In this document: positions 31,538 to 39,999 of the stretch, in pieces
How positions within the stretch are numbered: position 1 is the stretch's first letter
How the letters are laid out: every line of letters starts with the position of its first letter
Source: Streptomonospora nanhaiensis
GTDB taxonomy: Bacteria > Actinomycetota > Actinomycetes > Streptosporangiales > Streptosporangiaceae
Direction: 5' to 3'
Assembly: GCF_026642255.1 (NCBI RefSeq)
Contig: NZ_CP113264.1
Location: 6,882,001 to 6,946,000 of the forward strand
DNA: 64,000 nucleotides
Notes under the pieces: model-generated
The model's database searches: none
The model's input: the letters and a program-made list of their open reading frames with translations, nothing else
Told to the model about the DNA's origin: nothing
Position numbers and translations under genes: made by a program

Positions 31538-32554
31538 ATGGAGACCGGGAACGGGGGACGCCGGGTGGCCGTCGTCAGCGGCGCCAGCGCGGGCGTCGGC
31601 CGGGCGACCGCGCGGGAGTTCGCCCGCCGGGGCTACGCGGTGGCCCTCCTCGCGCGCGGCGCGAAGGGGCTGGCCGCCGCCGAGCGGGAGGCGCACGAGG
31701 CCGGGGTCCCGGCGCTGGCCGTCCGCACGGACGCCGCGGACGCCGCGGCGGTGCGCGAGGCGGCGGCCCGGACCGAGGCCGCGCTCGGCCCGGTGGACGT
31801 GTGGGTGAACGCGGCCTTCGCCTCGGTCATCGCCCCCTTCGGGGAGGTGGAGCCCGAGGAGTACCGCCGGGTCACCGACGTCTGCTACCACGGCTACGTC
31901 CACGGCACGCGGACCGCGCTGGAGCTGATGGTGCCCCGGAACCGGGGCGAGGTCGTGCAGGTCGGATCGGCCCTGGCCTACCGGGGCATCCCCTTCCAGG
32001 CCGCGTACTGCGGGGCCAAGCACGCGGTACGCGGGTTCACCGACTCCGTGCGCGCCGAACTGGTGCACGCCCGGTCGCGGATCAGGTTGACGGAGGTCCA
32101 CCTGCCGGCGGTCAACACCCCGCAGTTCTCGTGGGTCCGCTCGCGGATGGGGGCGCGGACCAGGCCCGTGCCGCCGGTCTACCAGCCGGAGGTGGCGGCG
32201 CGCGCGATCGTGTGGGCCGCCGAGCACCCCCGGCGCCGCCGGTACTGGGTGGGCGCGTCGACCGTGGGCACCGTGCTGGCGCAGCGCCTCGCCCCGAGGG
32301 CGCTCGACCTCCAGCTGGGCCTCTCCGGCAGGGACAGCCAGGTCCGGGACGAGCCCGCGCCCGAGCGGGACAACCTGTTCGAGCCCGTGGACGACGTGCT
32401 GGACTTCGGCGCGCACGGGGAGTTCGACGACGAGGCGTGGGGCGTCAGCCCCCTCGACGAGCTGAACCGCAGGCGCCGTCCCGCGGCCCTGGTCGGCGCC
32501 GCCGCGCTGGCGGCGGGGGCCGCGGTCTACGCGTCCCGCCGGCTCCGGCGGTGA
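31538..32554 (+). CDS. SDR family oxidoreductase with C-terminal membrane anchor
   Basis: ATG 31538 is preferred over GTG 31523 because GGAGGT (31528-31533) stands four bases before it. The 338-residue protein has SGASAGVGRATA as cofactor loop, VNAAFAS at the NNAG position (altered), a catalytic-type Ser in VGSALAY and Tyr-x-x-x-Lys in YCGAKHAV. After the SDR core about 90 residues follow, ending in a hydrophobic AALVGAAALAAGAAVYA helix and Arg-rich end. This longer form with a C-terminal hydrophobic segment is common in actinobacteria. The substrate is unknown. Confidence 0.78.
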   Translation: METGNGGRRVAVVSGASAGVGRATAREFARRGYAVALLARGAKGLAAAEREAHEAGVPALAVRTDAADAAAVREAAARTEAALGPVDVWVNAAFASVIAPFGEVEPEEYRRVTDVCYHGYVHGTRTALELMVPRNRGEVVQVGSALAYRGIPFQAAYCGAKHAVRGFTDSVRAELVHARSRIRLTEVHLPAVNTPQFSWVRSRMGARTRPVPPVYQPEVAARAIVWAAEHPRRRRYWVGASTVGTVLAQRLAPRALDLQLGLSGRDSQVRDEPAPERDNLFEPVDDVLDFGAHGEFDDEAWGVSPLDELNRRRRPAALVGAAALAAGAAVYASRRLRR

Positions 32555-32706
32555 AGGGTTTCGACCGGCACGGCGGCCGGGGTGCCGGGGTGTCCCGGCC
32601 GGGGCCGCGGGGCCGGAGTTCAGGGGCCAGGAGCCGGAGGCGGGGCGGGGGCGCGGAGCCGGTCAACGGATCCGACAGGACATGTCCGAGAGCGGGGAGG
32701 AAGAAG

Positions 32707-33069
32707 ATGACCGAGCACGACCCGACCGTGGACGACGCGTGGGAGGACTTCCACTCGGCGGTGGACATGACCGGTGAGGAGCTGCGCGAGTGGCTGCTCA
32801 CCGACGCCTCCGGTGAGGAGGGCTTCCGGCCGGAGCCCGGCCACACGGTGTCCCGGCGGGGCGAGGCGGTCGTGAACCTGCTGTCCAAGCGCCGTGTCGA
32901 CGTGACGGGGGCCGACGTCGAGCTGATGCGCGAGGTGTCGGATCTCGTCCGGCGGGAACTGGCGGACCCGCACCGCGAGGATCCCGGGTGGCGGCGCCGC
33001 CTGATGTCGGTGGGGCACGACCCGCTCAGCCCCGACTCGGCGCGGCCCGACGAGGAGGACCTCGCGTAG
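32707..33069 (+). CDS. DUF3140 protein
   Basis: The 120-residue protein shows the DUF3140 pattern: MTGEELREWLLTDASGEEG, RRGEAVVNLLSKRRVDVTGADVELMREV and WRRRLMSVGHDPL. It is acidic and soluble, of unknown function. GGGGAGGAAGAAG precedes the ATG. It stands 152 bases downstream of the SDR gene in the same direction. Confidence 0.8.
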   Translation: MTEHDPTVDDAWEDFHSAVDMTGEELREWLLTDASGEEGFRPEPGHTVSRRGEAVVNLLSKRRVDVTGADVELMREVSDLVRRELADPHREDPGWRRRLMSVGHDPLSPDSARPDEEDLA

Positions 33070-33095
33070 CCGGGGCCGGACCCGCCGGTGCGGGG

Positions 33096-33127
33096 CCGCC
33101 CGACGGGGAGTCCGCCCGACGGGGAGT
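33096..33127 (+). repeat. 16-bp tandem repeat, two copies
   Basis: CCGCCCGACGGGGAGT occurs twice head to tail (33096-33111 and 33112-33127), followed by a degenerate third start (CCGTCCGG). It lies in the gap between two convergent genes. Confidence 0.6.
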
Positions 33128-33281
33128 CCGTCCGGCGGCCGAGACCCGGCCCGGTCCCCGTCCGGTGTCCGCCACCACCAGGCACACTCTCGCCCGACCG
33201 GATACGAGCCCCGGCAGAGCAGCGGCCGACGGACCGGTGAGGGGCAGGGGTCCCGGAGGGTGACGAAGGGCAGGAAGGCGA

Positions 33282-33312
33282 AGGGGCGGCGCCCGGTACG
33301 GGCTCCGCCCCT
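33282..33312. terminator. Long imperfect hairpin between convergent genes
   Basis: AGGGGCGG/CCGCCCCT arms continue, after one C/T mismatch, into GCCCG/CGGGC around a GTA loop. It lies 15 bases from the stop of the DUF4407 gene. Confidence 0.65.
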
Positions 33313-33326
33313 CTCCCCGCTCCCCC

Positions 33327-34706
33327 TCAGCCCTCGCCGTCGGGCCCGCGCTGCCCCCGGTACTGGGAGGCCTGGCGGGCGATCTCGTCCTCCAGGACGG
33401 CCCGCTGCCTGACCTTGTCGCTGCGCATCCGCCGGTCGTTCTCGTTGCGGTCGGCCTGCTGCTGGGCGTCCAGGCGCCCCACATCCCGATCTGTGTCCAC
33501 CTGGAGCTGCTTGCGCCGGATCCGCAGCTTCTCCCCGTGGCGCTCCCGGTGGAAGTCGGCCCGGGCGGTGTACAGCTCGTCGTACTTGCTCGCCCCTCCG
33601 AGCACCTTGGTCAGGACCGGGAACAGGTCCACGGCAACCAGCAGGAGCCTCAACAGCAGCACCGCCGCCATGACGTAGAAGTTCCCCCTGGCGAGCTCGC
33701 CCAAGGCCTCCATCTCGTCGATGATCCCGTGCTCCCCCTCCGCGGCGGTCCGGTCCGCGACCTTCTCGTCGATCAGCTCGCCGCGCGCGGAGGCGAAATC
33801 CGCTGTCGACACCCCCGAAGCGGAAGTGAGGCCCTCCACCTCGGAGTCGAGTTCCAGCAGGTTGGCCTGGTAGGAGGAGAGCCGGCTGTCCTCCTCGAAC
33901 GCGTCGGCCTCGCCGCGCAGCCGCCGACAGTTGACGCCCTCACCCGCTCGGCCGGTCAGCCCGTCTCCGGAACTGCCGTTGCACTCCAGACGGGCCAGCT
34001 CCTGCTTCTCCTCCAGCTGGCCCCGGAGGGAGTCGACGTGTTCCTGCACGCGGTCGCGTTCGGCGACCGTCGCTGCCAGCGCGGACCGGTCGGCGGCGAG
34101 AGTGCTGCCGCCGACCGTCAACAGGAACTCCTCCGTGCAGGACGGATCGGTGCTCTGTTCCCCCGACACCGGGTTGCAGCGCTCCAGCGACGACCGGAAG
34201 GCCGCCTCCTCCTGCTGCCGGTCGACCCGGATCTCCTGTTCGACGGACGGCCGGAAGACGTAGAGGAGCAGGGGCTCGGCGACGACCACGCTGACCAGCA
34301 CGGCCAGGATGATCCGCCCCGTGTAGTCGCGGAACCGGTGGCCCTTCTTCACACCGTGCATGGTCGAGAGCATCCAACAGTCGAAGACCAGGATGAGCCC
34401 GGCCCAGAACGCGGCGGCGGGGACCAGGAGCGGCCACGGGGTGTCGGTGAACCGGCCGAGCGCGACGAAGACGGCGATCCCGGCCAGGAGGGAGGTGCAG
34501 ACGACCACCAGCCCCTGGAGGGTGTAGCGGGGGCGTTCCTCGGGGACCTCGTCCAGGAGGTCCTCGTCGACGCCGGTCAGGCGGCGCAGCACACGGCTTG
34601 TCCAGGCGCGGAATCTGTACGGACGGCTCTCGGGAGGGAGCCGGGGCTCCTCCGCGGTCTCCGGGCGGGAGCCCGCCTCCGGTGGGGCGACGGTGCTATG
34701 CGTCAT
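33327..34706 (-). CDS. DUF4407-like membrane protein with coiled coil
   Basis: The 459-residue protein has three TM segments in its first half (about 66-84, 92-112 and 131-150, LQGLVVVCTSLLAGIAVFV through IILAVLVSVVVAEPLLLYVF). A large extracytoplasmic-type helical region with Cys pairs follows (ERCNPV, DPSCTEE, LECNGSS, NCRRL). A fourth TM (FYVMAAVLLLRLLLVAVDLFPVL) leads to a charged coiled-coil tail ending at 459. The layout matches DUF4407 proteins. Its start lies 11 bases inside the SPFH-like gene, so it is the last gene of the NTPase operon. A role as membrane component or effector of that system is inferred. Confidence 0.68.
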   Translation of the reverse strand: MTHSTVAPPEAGSRPETAEEPRLPPESRPYRFRAWTSRVLRRLTGVDEDLLDEVPEERPRYTLQGLVVVCTSLLAGIAVFVALGRFTDTPWPLLVPAAAFWAGLILVFDCWMLSTMHGVKKGHRFRDYTGRIILAVLVSVVVAEPLLLYVFRPSVEQEIRVDRQQEEAAFRSSLERCNPVSGEQSTDPSCTEEFLLTVGGSTLAADRSALAATVAERDRVQEHVDSLRGQLEEKQELARLECNGSSGDGLTGRAGEGVNCRRLRGEADAFEEDSRLSSYQANLLELDSEVEGLTSASGVSTADFASARGELIDEKVADRTAAEGEHGIIDEMEALGELARGNFYVMAAVLLLRLLLVAVDLFPVLTKVLGGASKYDELYTARADFHRERHGEKLRIRRKQLQVDTDRDVGRLDAQQQADRNENDRRMRSDKVRQRAVLEDEIARQASQYRGQRGPDGEG

Positions 34707-35955
34707 GGTCGTCCTCGCTCAGGCCCTCCGAATAGGAGCGCCGCCCCCTCACTCCGTTCTCGGGGCCGTCACCGACGGCGGCCTCGCGAGGCAGGACGTG
34801 GTCTCCCTCCGTCCTCCCTCCCCCGGAGCGCGGGTCCTCACCGGTCTGCGCGACGATCTCGCCGGTGTCCACGGCGGGCTCCGCCACCGTCTTGTTCCGC
34901 TCACCGCTGCCGATCGACTCGGTGCGCATCGGGAACATCTCGGGGTCGACGAAGTCGACGACCTCGGCGGCGGTCATGGCGCCGTCCACATAGTTCTCCC
35001 GGATCGCCGTCTGGGCCAACTGGGAGCGGACCTGCATACGGCGGTGCTCGTCCTCACGTGCCCAGGTCTCCCTGCGCAGGGCGAGATCGCGCTCCCACTC
35101 CCCCTGGCGCTGCCGCTCCTGCCGTTCGGCCTCCTCGCGCTCCCATTCCCGGGTGAGGGCCCGCTCGCGCTCGGCGGTGATGCGGTGCGCGACCTCGGTC
35201 GGGTCGATGCGGCCCTCGGCCAGCGCCAGCATGACCGCGTTGATGGTGTCGTTCTGGACAGCCTCGCTGAGCCCGGCCATGATCGTGCGGGTGTGGTTCG
35301 TGACCTTCTCCTTCATCAGGTGGTCGTGCTCGGTGCGGGCCACCTCGACCTCCTGTTCGTGACGGGTGGTGCGCCATGTCCCCCGCGTCTCACGGAGGCT
35401 GTTCGGGGTGAGCACCTCCGTACCGACGTACTCGATCCGCATCCCCCGGACCTCGGGCGGCGACAGGTCGATGAACGCCTTGACGTGGCTCCACACCAGC
35501 TCGCGGACGTCGTTGATGTCGGCCAGCCTGAGGTTCTGGGCGATCTGCGGCAGCTTGTCGTAGCGCCTCATGTAGCCGGTCAGGAAGCGGTCGGCGTCTC
35601 CCCGGCCCTCGCTGACCACGGTCACCGGGTCGATGACCGTACAGGCGAAGGTCGTCCGAACCTCGAACTCGTCGTCCTCCGCGGAGGGGATCGAGAGGAC
35701 CACCACGACCGCGACGTCGTGTCCGACGTCGACCAGGCTCACGTGGTCCGCCTCGACGACGCGGTTGTCGTCGAGGGCGAGACCGCCCCTGTCCACGTGG
35801 AACGCGCCGCCGCTGCGGTAGACGCGCACCTGATGGGCGGCGGGTTGCGGCAGTTCGGAGGCCTCGCGGCGACGGCCGCGCAGGTTGAGGAATCCCTGTC
35901 GGGCCGGAGCGCCCAGGGCGCGTTCCTCCACGACCGGATAGGTGGCGGGTTTCAT
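34696..35955 (-). CDS. SPFH/band-7-like protein
   Basis: The 419-residue protein has no TM helix. After about 75 residues it shows a beta-rich region (VSLVDVGHDVAVVVVLSIP, then VRTTFACTVIDPVTVV) and helical MRRYDKLPQIAQNLRLAD. Next comes a long Glu/Arg-rich coiled coil (about 255-320, AERERALTREWEREEAERQ). Order and composition resemble SPFH/stomatin-type scaffold proteins, but the match is by pattern only. Its ATG overlaps the stop of the NTPase gene as ATGA, and its own end overlaps the DUF4407 start. It probably forms a membrane-proximal scaffold in the same system. Confidence 0.5.
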   Translation of the reverse strand: MKPATYPVVEERALGAPARQGFLNLRGRRREASELPQPAAHQVRVYRSGGAFHVDRGGLALDDNRVVEADHVSLVDVGHDVAVVVVLSIPSAEDDEFEVRTTFACTVIDPVTVVSEGRGDADRFLTGYMRRYDKLPQIAQNLRLADINDVRELVWSHVKAFIDLSPPEVRGMRIEYVGTEVLTPNSLRETRGTWRTTRHEQEVEVARTEHDHLMKEKVTNHTRTIMAGLSEAVQNDTINAVMLALAEGRIDPTEVAHRITAERERALTREWEREEAERQERQRQGEWERDLALRRETWAREDEHRRMQVRSQLAQTAIRENYVDGAMTAAEVVDFVDPEMFPMRTESIGSGERNKTVAEPAVDTGEIVAQTGEDPRSGGGRTEGDHVLPREAAVGDGPENGVRGRRSYSEGLSEDDHDA

Positions 35956-38522
35956 GTCGTCGTCACTTTCGTGAGGGGGTCTGGGCCCGGGCCTGCGCCC
36001 GCGCCGGTCGGGGTGTCGGTGCCGTCCCCGAAGACCCCGGCGAGGATCTCCAGGACGGCGTCGGTGGAGGGGTCACTGCCCGCGCAGCGGCGGACCGCGC
36101 TGACGAAGCTGGTCCGGAACCCGGTGCGTTCGTCCGGCCGCAGCATCGGTACAAGGGCGAGGAGCAGGTCGCGCGCCGTGCCCTGCGCGTCTGCACCGTT
36201 GCGCTGGAGCGCCCTCAGGGTGCGCCACAGGGCCTCGATCGACAGGCGCCGCACAGGGCGATGACGGACCGTCTCCACCCACAGGCAGGCCACTGTGGGG
36301 ATCTGGTCCGGGGCGAGCATGAGGTGGCGGGCTATCGCCGGGTCGGCGCCGAGGGCTTCCCTCCCCTGTCCGTCCTCCGCCGCGAGAGGTCCCGCGGTGC
36401 CGTCCGGGCCGTCGCCGGGTTCGGCCGGGGACCGGCCGTCGCCGTCCAGGGCCTCTCCGGTACCCGTGTCGTCGGGCCCGTCGTCCTCGTGGGCCGGGGG
36501 CGGCCCCCCGGTGACGGGTTCGCTTGTGGGGACCGTGAGGGCGGAGAAGACGGCGATGATCAGCAGTGTCCGGTTGATCCGGTCGGAACCGAAGCGGCGG
36601 ATGTCGAGCAGTCCGTCGTCGAGCCTGCGCAGCACGGCCCGTCCGTTGCCGCCCCTGTCCACCAGGCTGCCGAAGAGCGTGCCGATGGACTGGGCCGCGC
36701 CCAGCCGTCGCTCCGCCGCATCCTCTTCGAGCATCCGGGACCACAGCCGGTTGAAGGCCTCGGTCGGATAGGCCACGCCCAGCTCGCCGCTCCACACGTG
36801 GAGTGCCGTCTCGGCCTGCGCCGGCGTGCCGTGGGAGAGCCAGCGGTCCGCGGTCCGCAGGACCACGGGGGCGAGCCCCTCGTCCATGCACATGGACCAC
36901 AGGACGAAGACGCACGTGTCGCGGCCGTCGCCGTCACCCCTTCTCGACCACCGGTCCAGGTAGAGATCGTGGACCTCCTCGAAGGCGATTCCGGCCAGGG
37001 CCGCCAGGCCGCGGGCGAGGAACACCCTCCGGGTCTCGTGACCGACGACCGTCCTGGTCCAGGACTCGACGGCGTTCCAGAAGTCCGCGTCGTAGCGCTC
37101 CCACAGCTGACGCAGGACCTCGGCCCGGTCGCCGTTCTCGGCGAACCCGGGGAAGCGCCGGACCAACCAGCCGTCGTCGCGGAGCCTGACCCGGATCAGG
37201 CTGTGCCCTCCCGCGCCTCGCCGCCGCCGAAGCATGGGCAGGCGGTCCGGTTCCTTCTCGGTGTCACCTTCCGCCGTACGCCCGGAAGACCCCTCCAGGG
37301 GAGCCGTTGACGGAAAGGCCCTGTTCAGACGGTGGTGCAGTCGTTTGGCAAGGATCTCGTAGTCGCGTTCGTGCACACCGTGGAGGAGCGCGAGCGCGGT
37401 GGCGTCGGCGACGTCACGCCTTTCCGGGTCGGCGTCGAACCACTCCTGGACCCGGGTACGGGAGGAGGACCGCAGGACGCCCTCGACCGCTGCCTGTGGG
37501 TCCTCTCCGGCTGCGATCCCCTCCGCGACAGCCACGACGTCGGCGAGTGACCGGTCGTCCGGGAGGGCGGCGGCGGCCTTCTCGGCCGCCTCCGGCACGC
37601 CGGGGTCACCACCGGGGTCCGTGCCTTCCTCCCCCGGGGCCCGTGCCCGCAGGTGTTCGTGGAGGACGTCGACCACGCGGGGGCGGGTCCAGGGGACGGA
37701 GGGCGCCGTCCTCCCGGTGGGAACACCCCGGTCGCAGGTGAGGACGAGGTGTGCCCCGGCGTTGGCGACACACCCGAACAGCACCGACCACTGGTACTCG
37801 TGCTCCGCCGGTGAGTCCCACCGGTCCACGCCGAACCAGTCCAGGACGATGTAGCCGCGGCCGGACACGAAGTCGCGGTCCGCCAGGGACTCCAGGGTCT
37901 GGCTCGGCGGGAGCACAGTGATCCCGCCGTCGGAGAGCCTCGAGAGGAGGGAGATCGCTCCGGTCCTCTTACCGGTTCCCGCCTCCCCTGTGAGGACGAG
38001 GACGGCCCTGTCCGCCAGGAGCTCGGCTGCGGCCGTGTAGCCCTCAGGGGTGGCGAAGGCCCGGACGGCCTCGCTGATCTCGTGGTCCCGCATGGGGCCG
38101 GTGACCGATGGGCGTGGGGAGTTTGGTTCCCCGGGCTCCCCCGCCGCACCGAAGGTACCGTTCTGGGCGTTGACCATGCCGTAGAACACGTTGGTCACCC
38201 GGCTGGGGATCTCTGTCCACGGATCGGTTCGGTCGCGGGGCCCGTCGTCGGGCCCGGTTCCCTCACGCTCTCCGGGGCCTGACGGGGCGTCGACGGGGGG
38301 ACCGTCACCGGGAGGCGCCTTGCCCGGGGTCTCGGAGGCACCGGGCTCCCGGTCCGCCTCCCCCTGCCGCCTCCGGTCGGCCGCCTCTTTCTCGCGCTCG
38401 GGGCCCTTCCCGCGCGGTGACCGCCCGGCCCCGGCGGAGCGGGCGGCCCGACGCTCTTCGCGCGGCCGCTCCGCCGCACCGTCCGGCCGTCGTCGGGGGG
38501 CCTCGTCGGGGTGTTCGTCCAC
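35952..38522 (-). CDS. P-loop NTPase (STAND/NLR-like) with amyloid-type motif
   Basis: The 856-residue protein begins with about 105 residues of charged, disordered sequence. VTNVFYGMVNAQNGTFG (109-125) follows, then an NTPase core with Walker A GEAGTGKRT (179-187) and probable Walker B YIVLDW (225-230, Asp229). The remaining 550 residues are predominantly helical without clear repeats. An acidic low-complexity insertion lies near residues 690-740. The size and single N-terminal-type P-loop recall STAND/NLR-like regulators. The 17-residue motif recurs at the C-terminus of the cyclase-like protein encoded just upstream, suggesting homotypic contact. The stop overlaps the SPFH gene start. Confidence 0.7.
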   Translation of the reverse strand: MDEHPDEAPRRRPDGAAERPREERRAARSAGAGRSPRGKGPEREKEAADRRRQGEADREPGASETPGKAPPGDGPPVDAPSGPGEREGTGPDDGPRDRTDPWTEIPSRVTNVFYGMVNAQNGTFGAAGEPGEPNSPRPSVTGPMRDHEISEAVRAFATPEGYTAAAELLADRAVLVLTGEAGTGKRTGAISLLSRLSDGGITVLPPSQTLESLADRDFVSGRGYIVLDWFGVDRWDSPAEHEYQWSVLFGCVANAGAHLVLTCDRGVPTGRTAPSVPWTRPRVVDVLHEHLRARAPGEEGTDPGGDPGVPEAAEKAAAALPDDRSLADVVAVAEGIAAGEDPQAAVEGVLRSSSRTRVQEWFDADPERRDVADATALALLHGVHERDYEILAKRLHHRLNRAFPSTAPLEGSSGRTAEGDTEKEPDRLPMLRRRRGAGGHSLIRVRLRDDGWLVRRFPGFAENGDRAEVLRQLWERYDADFWNAVESWTRTVVGHETRRVFLARGLAALAGIAFEEVHDLYLDRWSRRGDGDGRDTCVFVLWSMCMDEGLAPVVLRTADRWLSHGTPAQAETALHVWSGELGVAYPTEAFNRLWSRMLEEDAAERRLGAAQSIGTLFGSLVDRGGNGRAVLRRLDDGLLDIRRFGSDRINRTLLIIAVFSALTVPTSEPVTGGPPPAHEDDGPDDTGTGEALDGDGRSPAEPGDGPDGTAGPLAAEDGQGREALGADPAIARHLMLAPDQIPTVACLWVETVRHRPVRRLSIEALWRTLRALQRNGADAQGTARDLLLALVPMLRPDERTGFRTSFVSAVRRCAGSDPSTDAVLEILAGVFGDGTDTPTGAGAGPGPDPLTKVTTT

Positions 38523-38531
38523 GTGCCCCCC

Positions 38532-39329
38532 CTAGTGGCGGACGCCGAAGACGGCGTTGGAGGCGTCGACGTTGCCGTGCATGACGTTGGTGACCGCTGG
38601 GGAGTCTCGTCGCTCCGGTCCGGCCCCCGGCTCCCCGGGCCGGGCGGACCGCTCCGCCTCCGGGGCCGGGGAGGGAGCCGGGCCCGCTCCGGAGGTGGTC
38701 GGGGAGAGGGCGGTGGCGCCGCCCCCGAAGGCCCCGGGCCTGCGCGGGTGGTGACCGGGCACGTGCACCCAGACCGGCTCCTCGTACTCCTTGTTGCGGA
38801 CGGTCGTGAGGACGAAGTCCTCGGGGCGCAGGCGTGTGTGGCCCTGGGCGACGACGTCCTGGTGGACGGGGGCGGTCACAGCGACGACGAGGTCGGCGCC
38901 CGAGCCCGAGAGGACGTCGCGCAGGGCGTCGCTGTCCACGACCCGGGCAGCGGTGACGATCCCATTGCCGGAGTAGCCGGCGGTCGGCGAGGACACGGCG
39001 GACCCGTGGTGGATGACCATGCGCAGTCGCAGGCGCCCCGCCTCGGTCCGGTTGTGGTTGTGGCGGCGCAGGACGTAAGCGACCTCGGGAACGTAGAGGT
39101 CGAGCAGGCGGGGCTCCTCCACCGTGGTCGGCAGGACCGCCATCTCTCCGTCGCCCGTGGTCGAGACGTGCCACGTCCCCCGATCGAGGCCCACGCGCTC
39201 GGCCGCCGCGGTGAGCAGGACGGGGATGGCCTCCTGGATCTGGTGCTGGGTGAGCTCGTCCGAACTCCCGTAGCCCTTGGCGTCGACCGTGACGATGAGA
39301 CGCCGACCGAAATCGGGTGTCTGTGTCAT
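38532..39329 (-). CDS. Nucleotidyl-cyclase-fold protein with C-terminal amyloid-type motif
   Basis: The 265-residue protein follows class III cyclase order. LIVTVDAKGYGSSD (Asp16, first metal position), TTGDGEMAVLP (Asp60, second metal), RMVIHHG (103-109) and SGNGIVTAARVVDS (Arg129) are present. Both metal-binding Asp are kept; the transition-state Asn position before AAR appears to be Val. A Pro/Ala linker (about 190-240) leads to VTNVMHGNVDASNAVFG (246-262), matching the motif in the downstream NTPase at 10 of 17 positions. It may make a cyclic nucleotide or only bind one. It is the first gene of a four-gene operon, nine bases before the NTPase start. Confidence 0.68.
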   Translation of the reverse strand: MTQTPDFGRRLIVTVDAKGYGSSDELTQHQIQEAIPVLLTAAAERVGLDRGTWHVSTTGDGEMAVLPTTVEEPRLLDLYVPEVAYVLRRHNHNRTEAGRLRLRMVIHHGSAVSSPTAGYSGNGIVTAARVVDSDALRDVLSGSGADLVVAVTAPVHQDVVAQGHTRLRPEDFVLTTVRNKEYEEPVWVHVPGHHPRRPGAFGGGATALSPTTSGAGPAPSPAPEAERSARPGEPGAGPERRDSPAVTNVMHGNVDASNAVFGVRH

Positions 39330-39495
39330 TTCCTCACTACTTCCTCATGTGAAATCGCGGAACGCTGCCAGTGTGGTCCGCAGCGCGCAGGCGAATCCCT
39401 GACCAGTCGGCAATCCACCCGCTCCACCGGCGTGAGAACCGGCACACAGCGGAACACGGACCAATCGGCCATCCGAACCACCAGGGGGGAGTGCA

Positions 39496-39993
39496 ATGGA
39501 GGTCGTTTCTCGCACCGAAGAAGGGATGGCAATGGAATCTCGCAGGGAGGACGTTATCGACTCAGCCCTGGCCGCAGTGGCGTTTTTCCAGAACAACGTC
39601 TCCCAGGCCGACACGAAGATCGGTTTTCTGTGCGCCGCCCAGGCGGGGTTCGCCATGGCGCTCGTGAACGGCGAGGGCGTGTCCGAAGGACATCCGATCA
39701 CCTCGGCTTTATCTCTCCTGGCCTGCGCGTTCGCCTTCCTGGCATCGGGCTATCACCTGGTTTTGGCACTGCGTCCGAGAACGCTTTTCCGCGGTGGCGG
39801 GAGGATGGTCATCGGTTTTCCCCGCCCGAACTCCGCGCGCCCGTTGACCGCGGACGAGGTGTGGCGCATGGCAGAGGTCTTCTCCACCATTTCCAGGGCC
39901 AAGAACCAGCACATCCGGAGGTGCATCCCGTGGCTGGCGTTCATGCTCGTCCTGGTCGTGGCGAATGGTCTGGCGGGAAGACTCACCCCCTGA
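39496..39993 (+). CDS. Two-TM protein resembling the Pycsar TM effector domain
   Basis: The 165-residue protein has FFQNNVSQADTKIGFLCAAQ leading into TM1, a second TM (ALSLLACAFAFLASGYHLVLAL) followed by RPR, then a cytoplasmic loop. A final helix pair VFSTISRAKNQHIRRCIPWLAFMLVLVVA closes the protein. The ADTK entry to TM1, the LRPR after TM2 and the SRAK helix before the last TM are the layout of PycTM-type effectors. GGGGGAG precedes the ATG; other ATGs at 39526 and 39532 are possible. A rare TTA Leu codon (39709-39711) and lower third-position GC set it apart from its neighbours. It is divergent from the cyclase-like gene, 166 bases away. Confidence 0.68.
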   Translation: MEVVSRTEEGMAMESRREDVIDSALAAVAFFQNNVSQADTKIGFLCAAQAGFAMALVNGEGVSEGHPITSALSLLACAFAFLASGYHLVLALRPRTLFRGGGRMVIGFPRPNSARPLTADEVWRMAEVFSTISRAKNQHIRRCIPWLAFMLVLVVANGLAGRLTP

Positions 39994-39999
39994 TGCACT

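Noticed and set aside
36261..39998. Open frames antisense to the NTPase and cyclase-like genes
   Set aside because: They lack motifs and ribosome binding sites and are interrupted relative to the conserved sense-strand domains.
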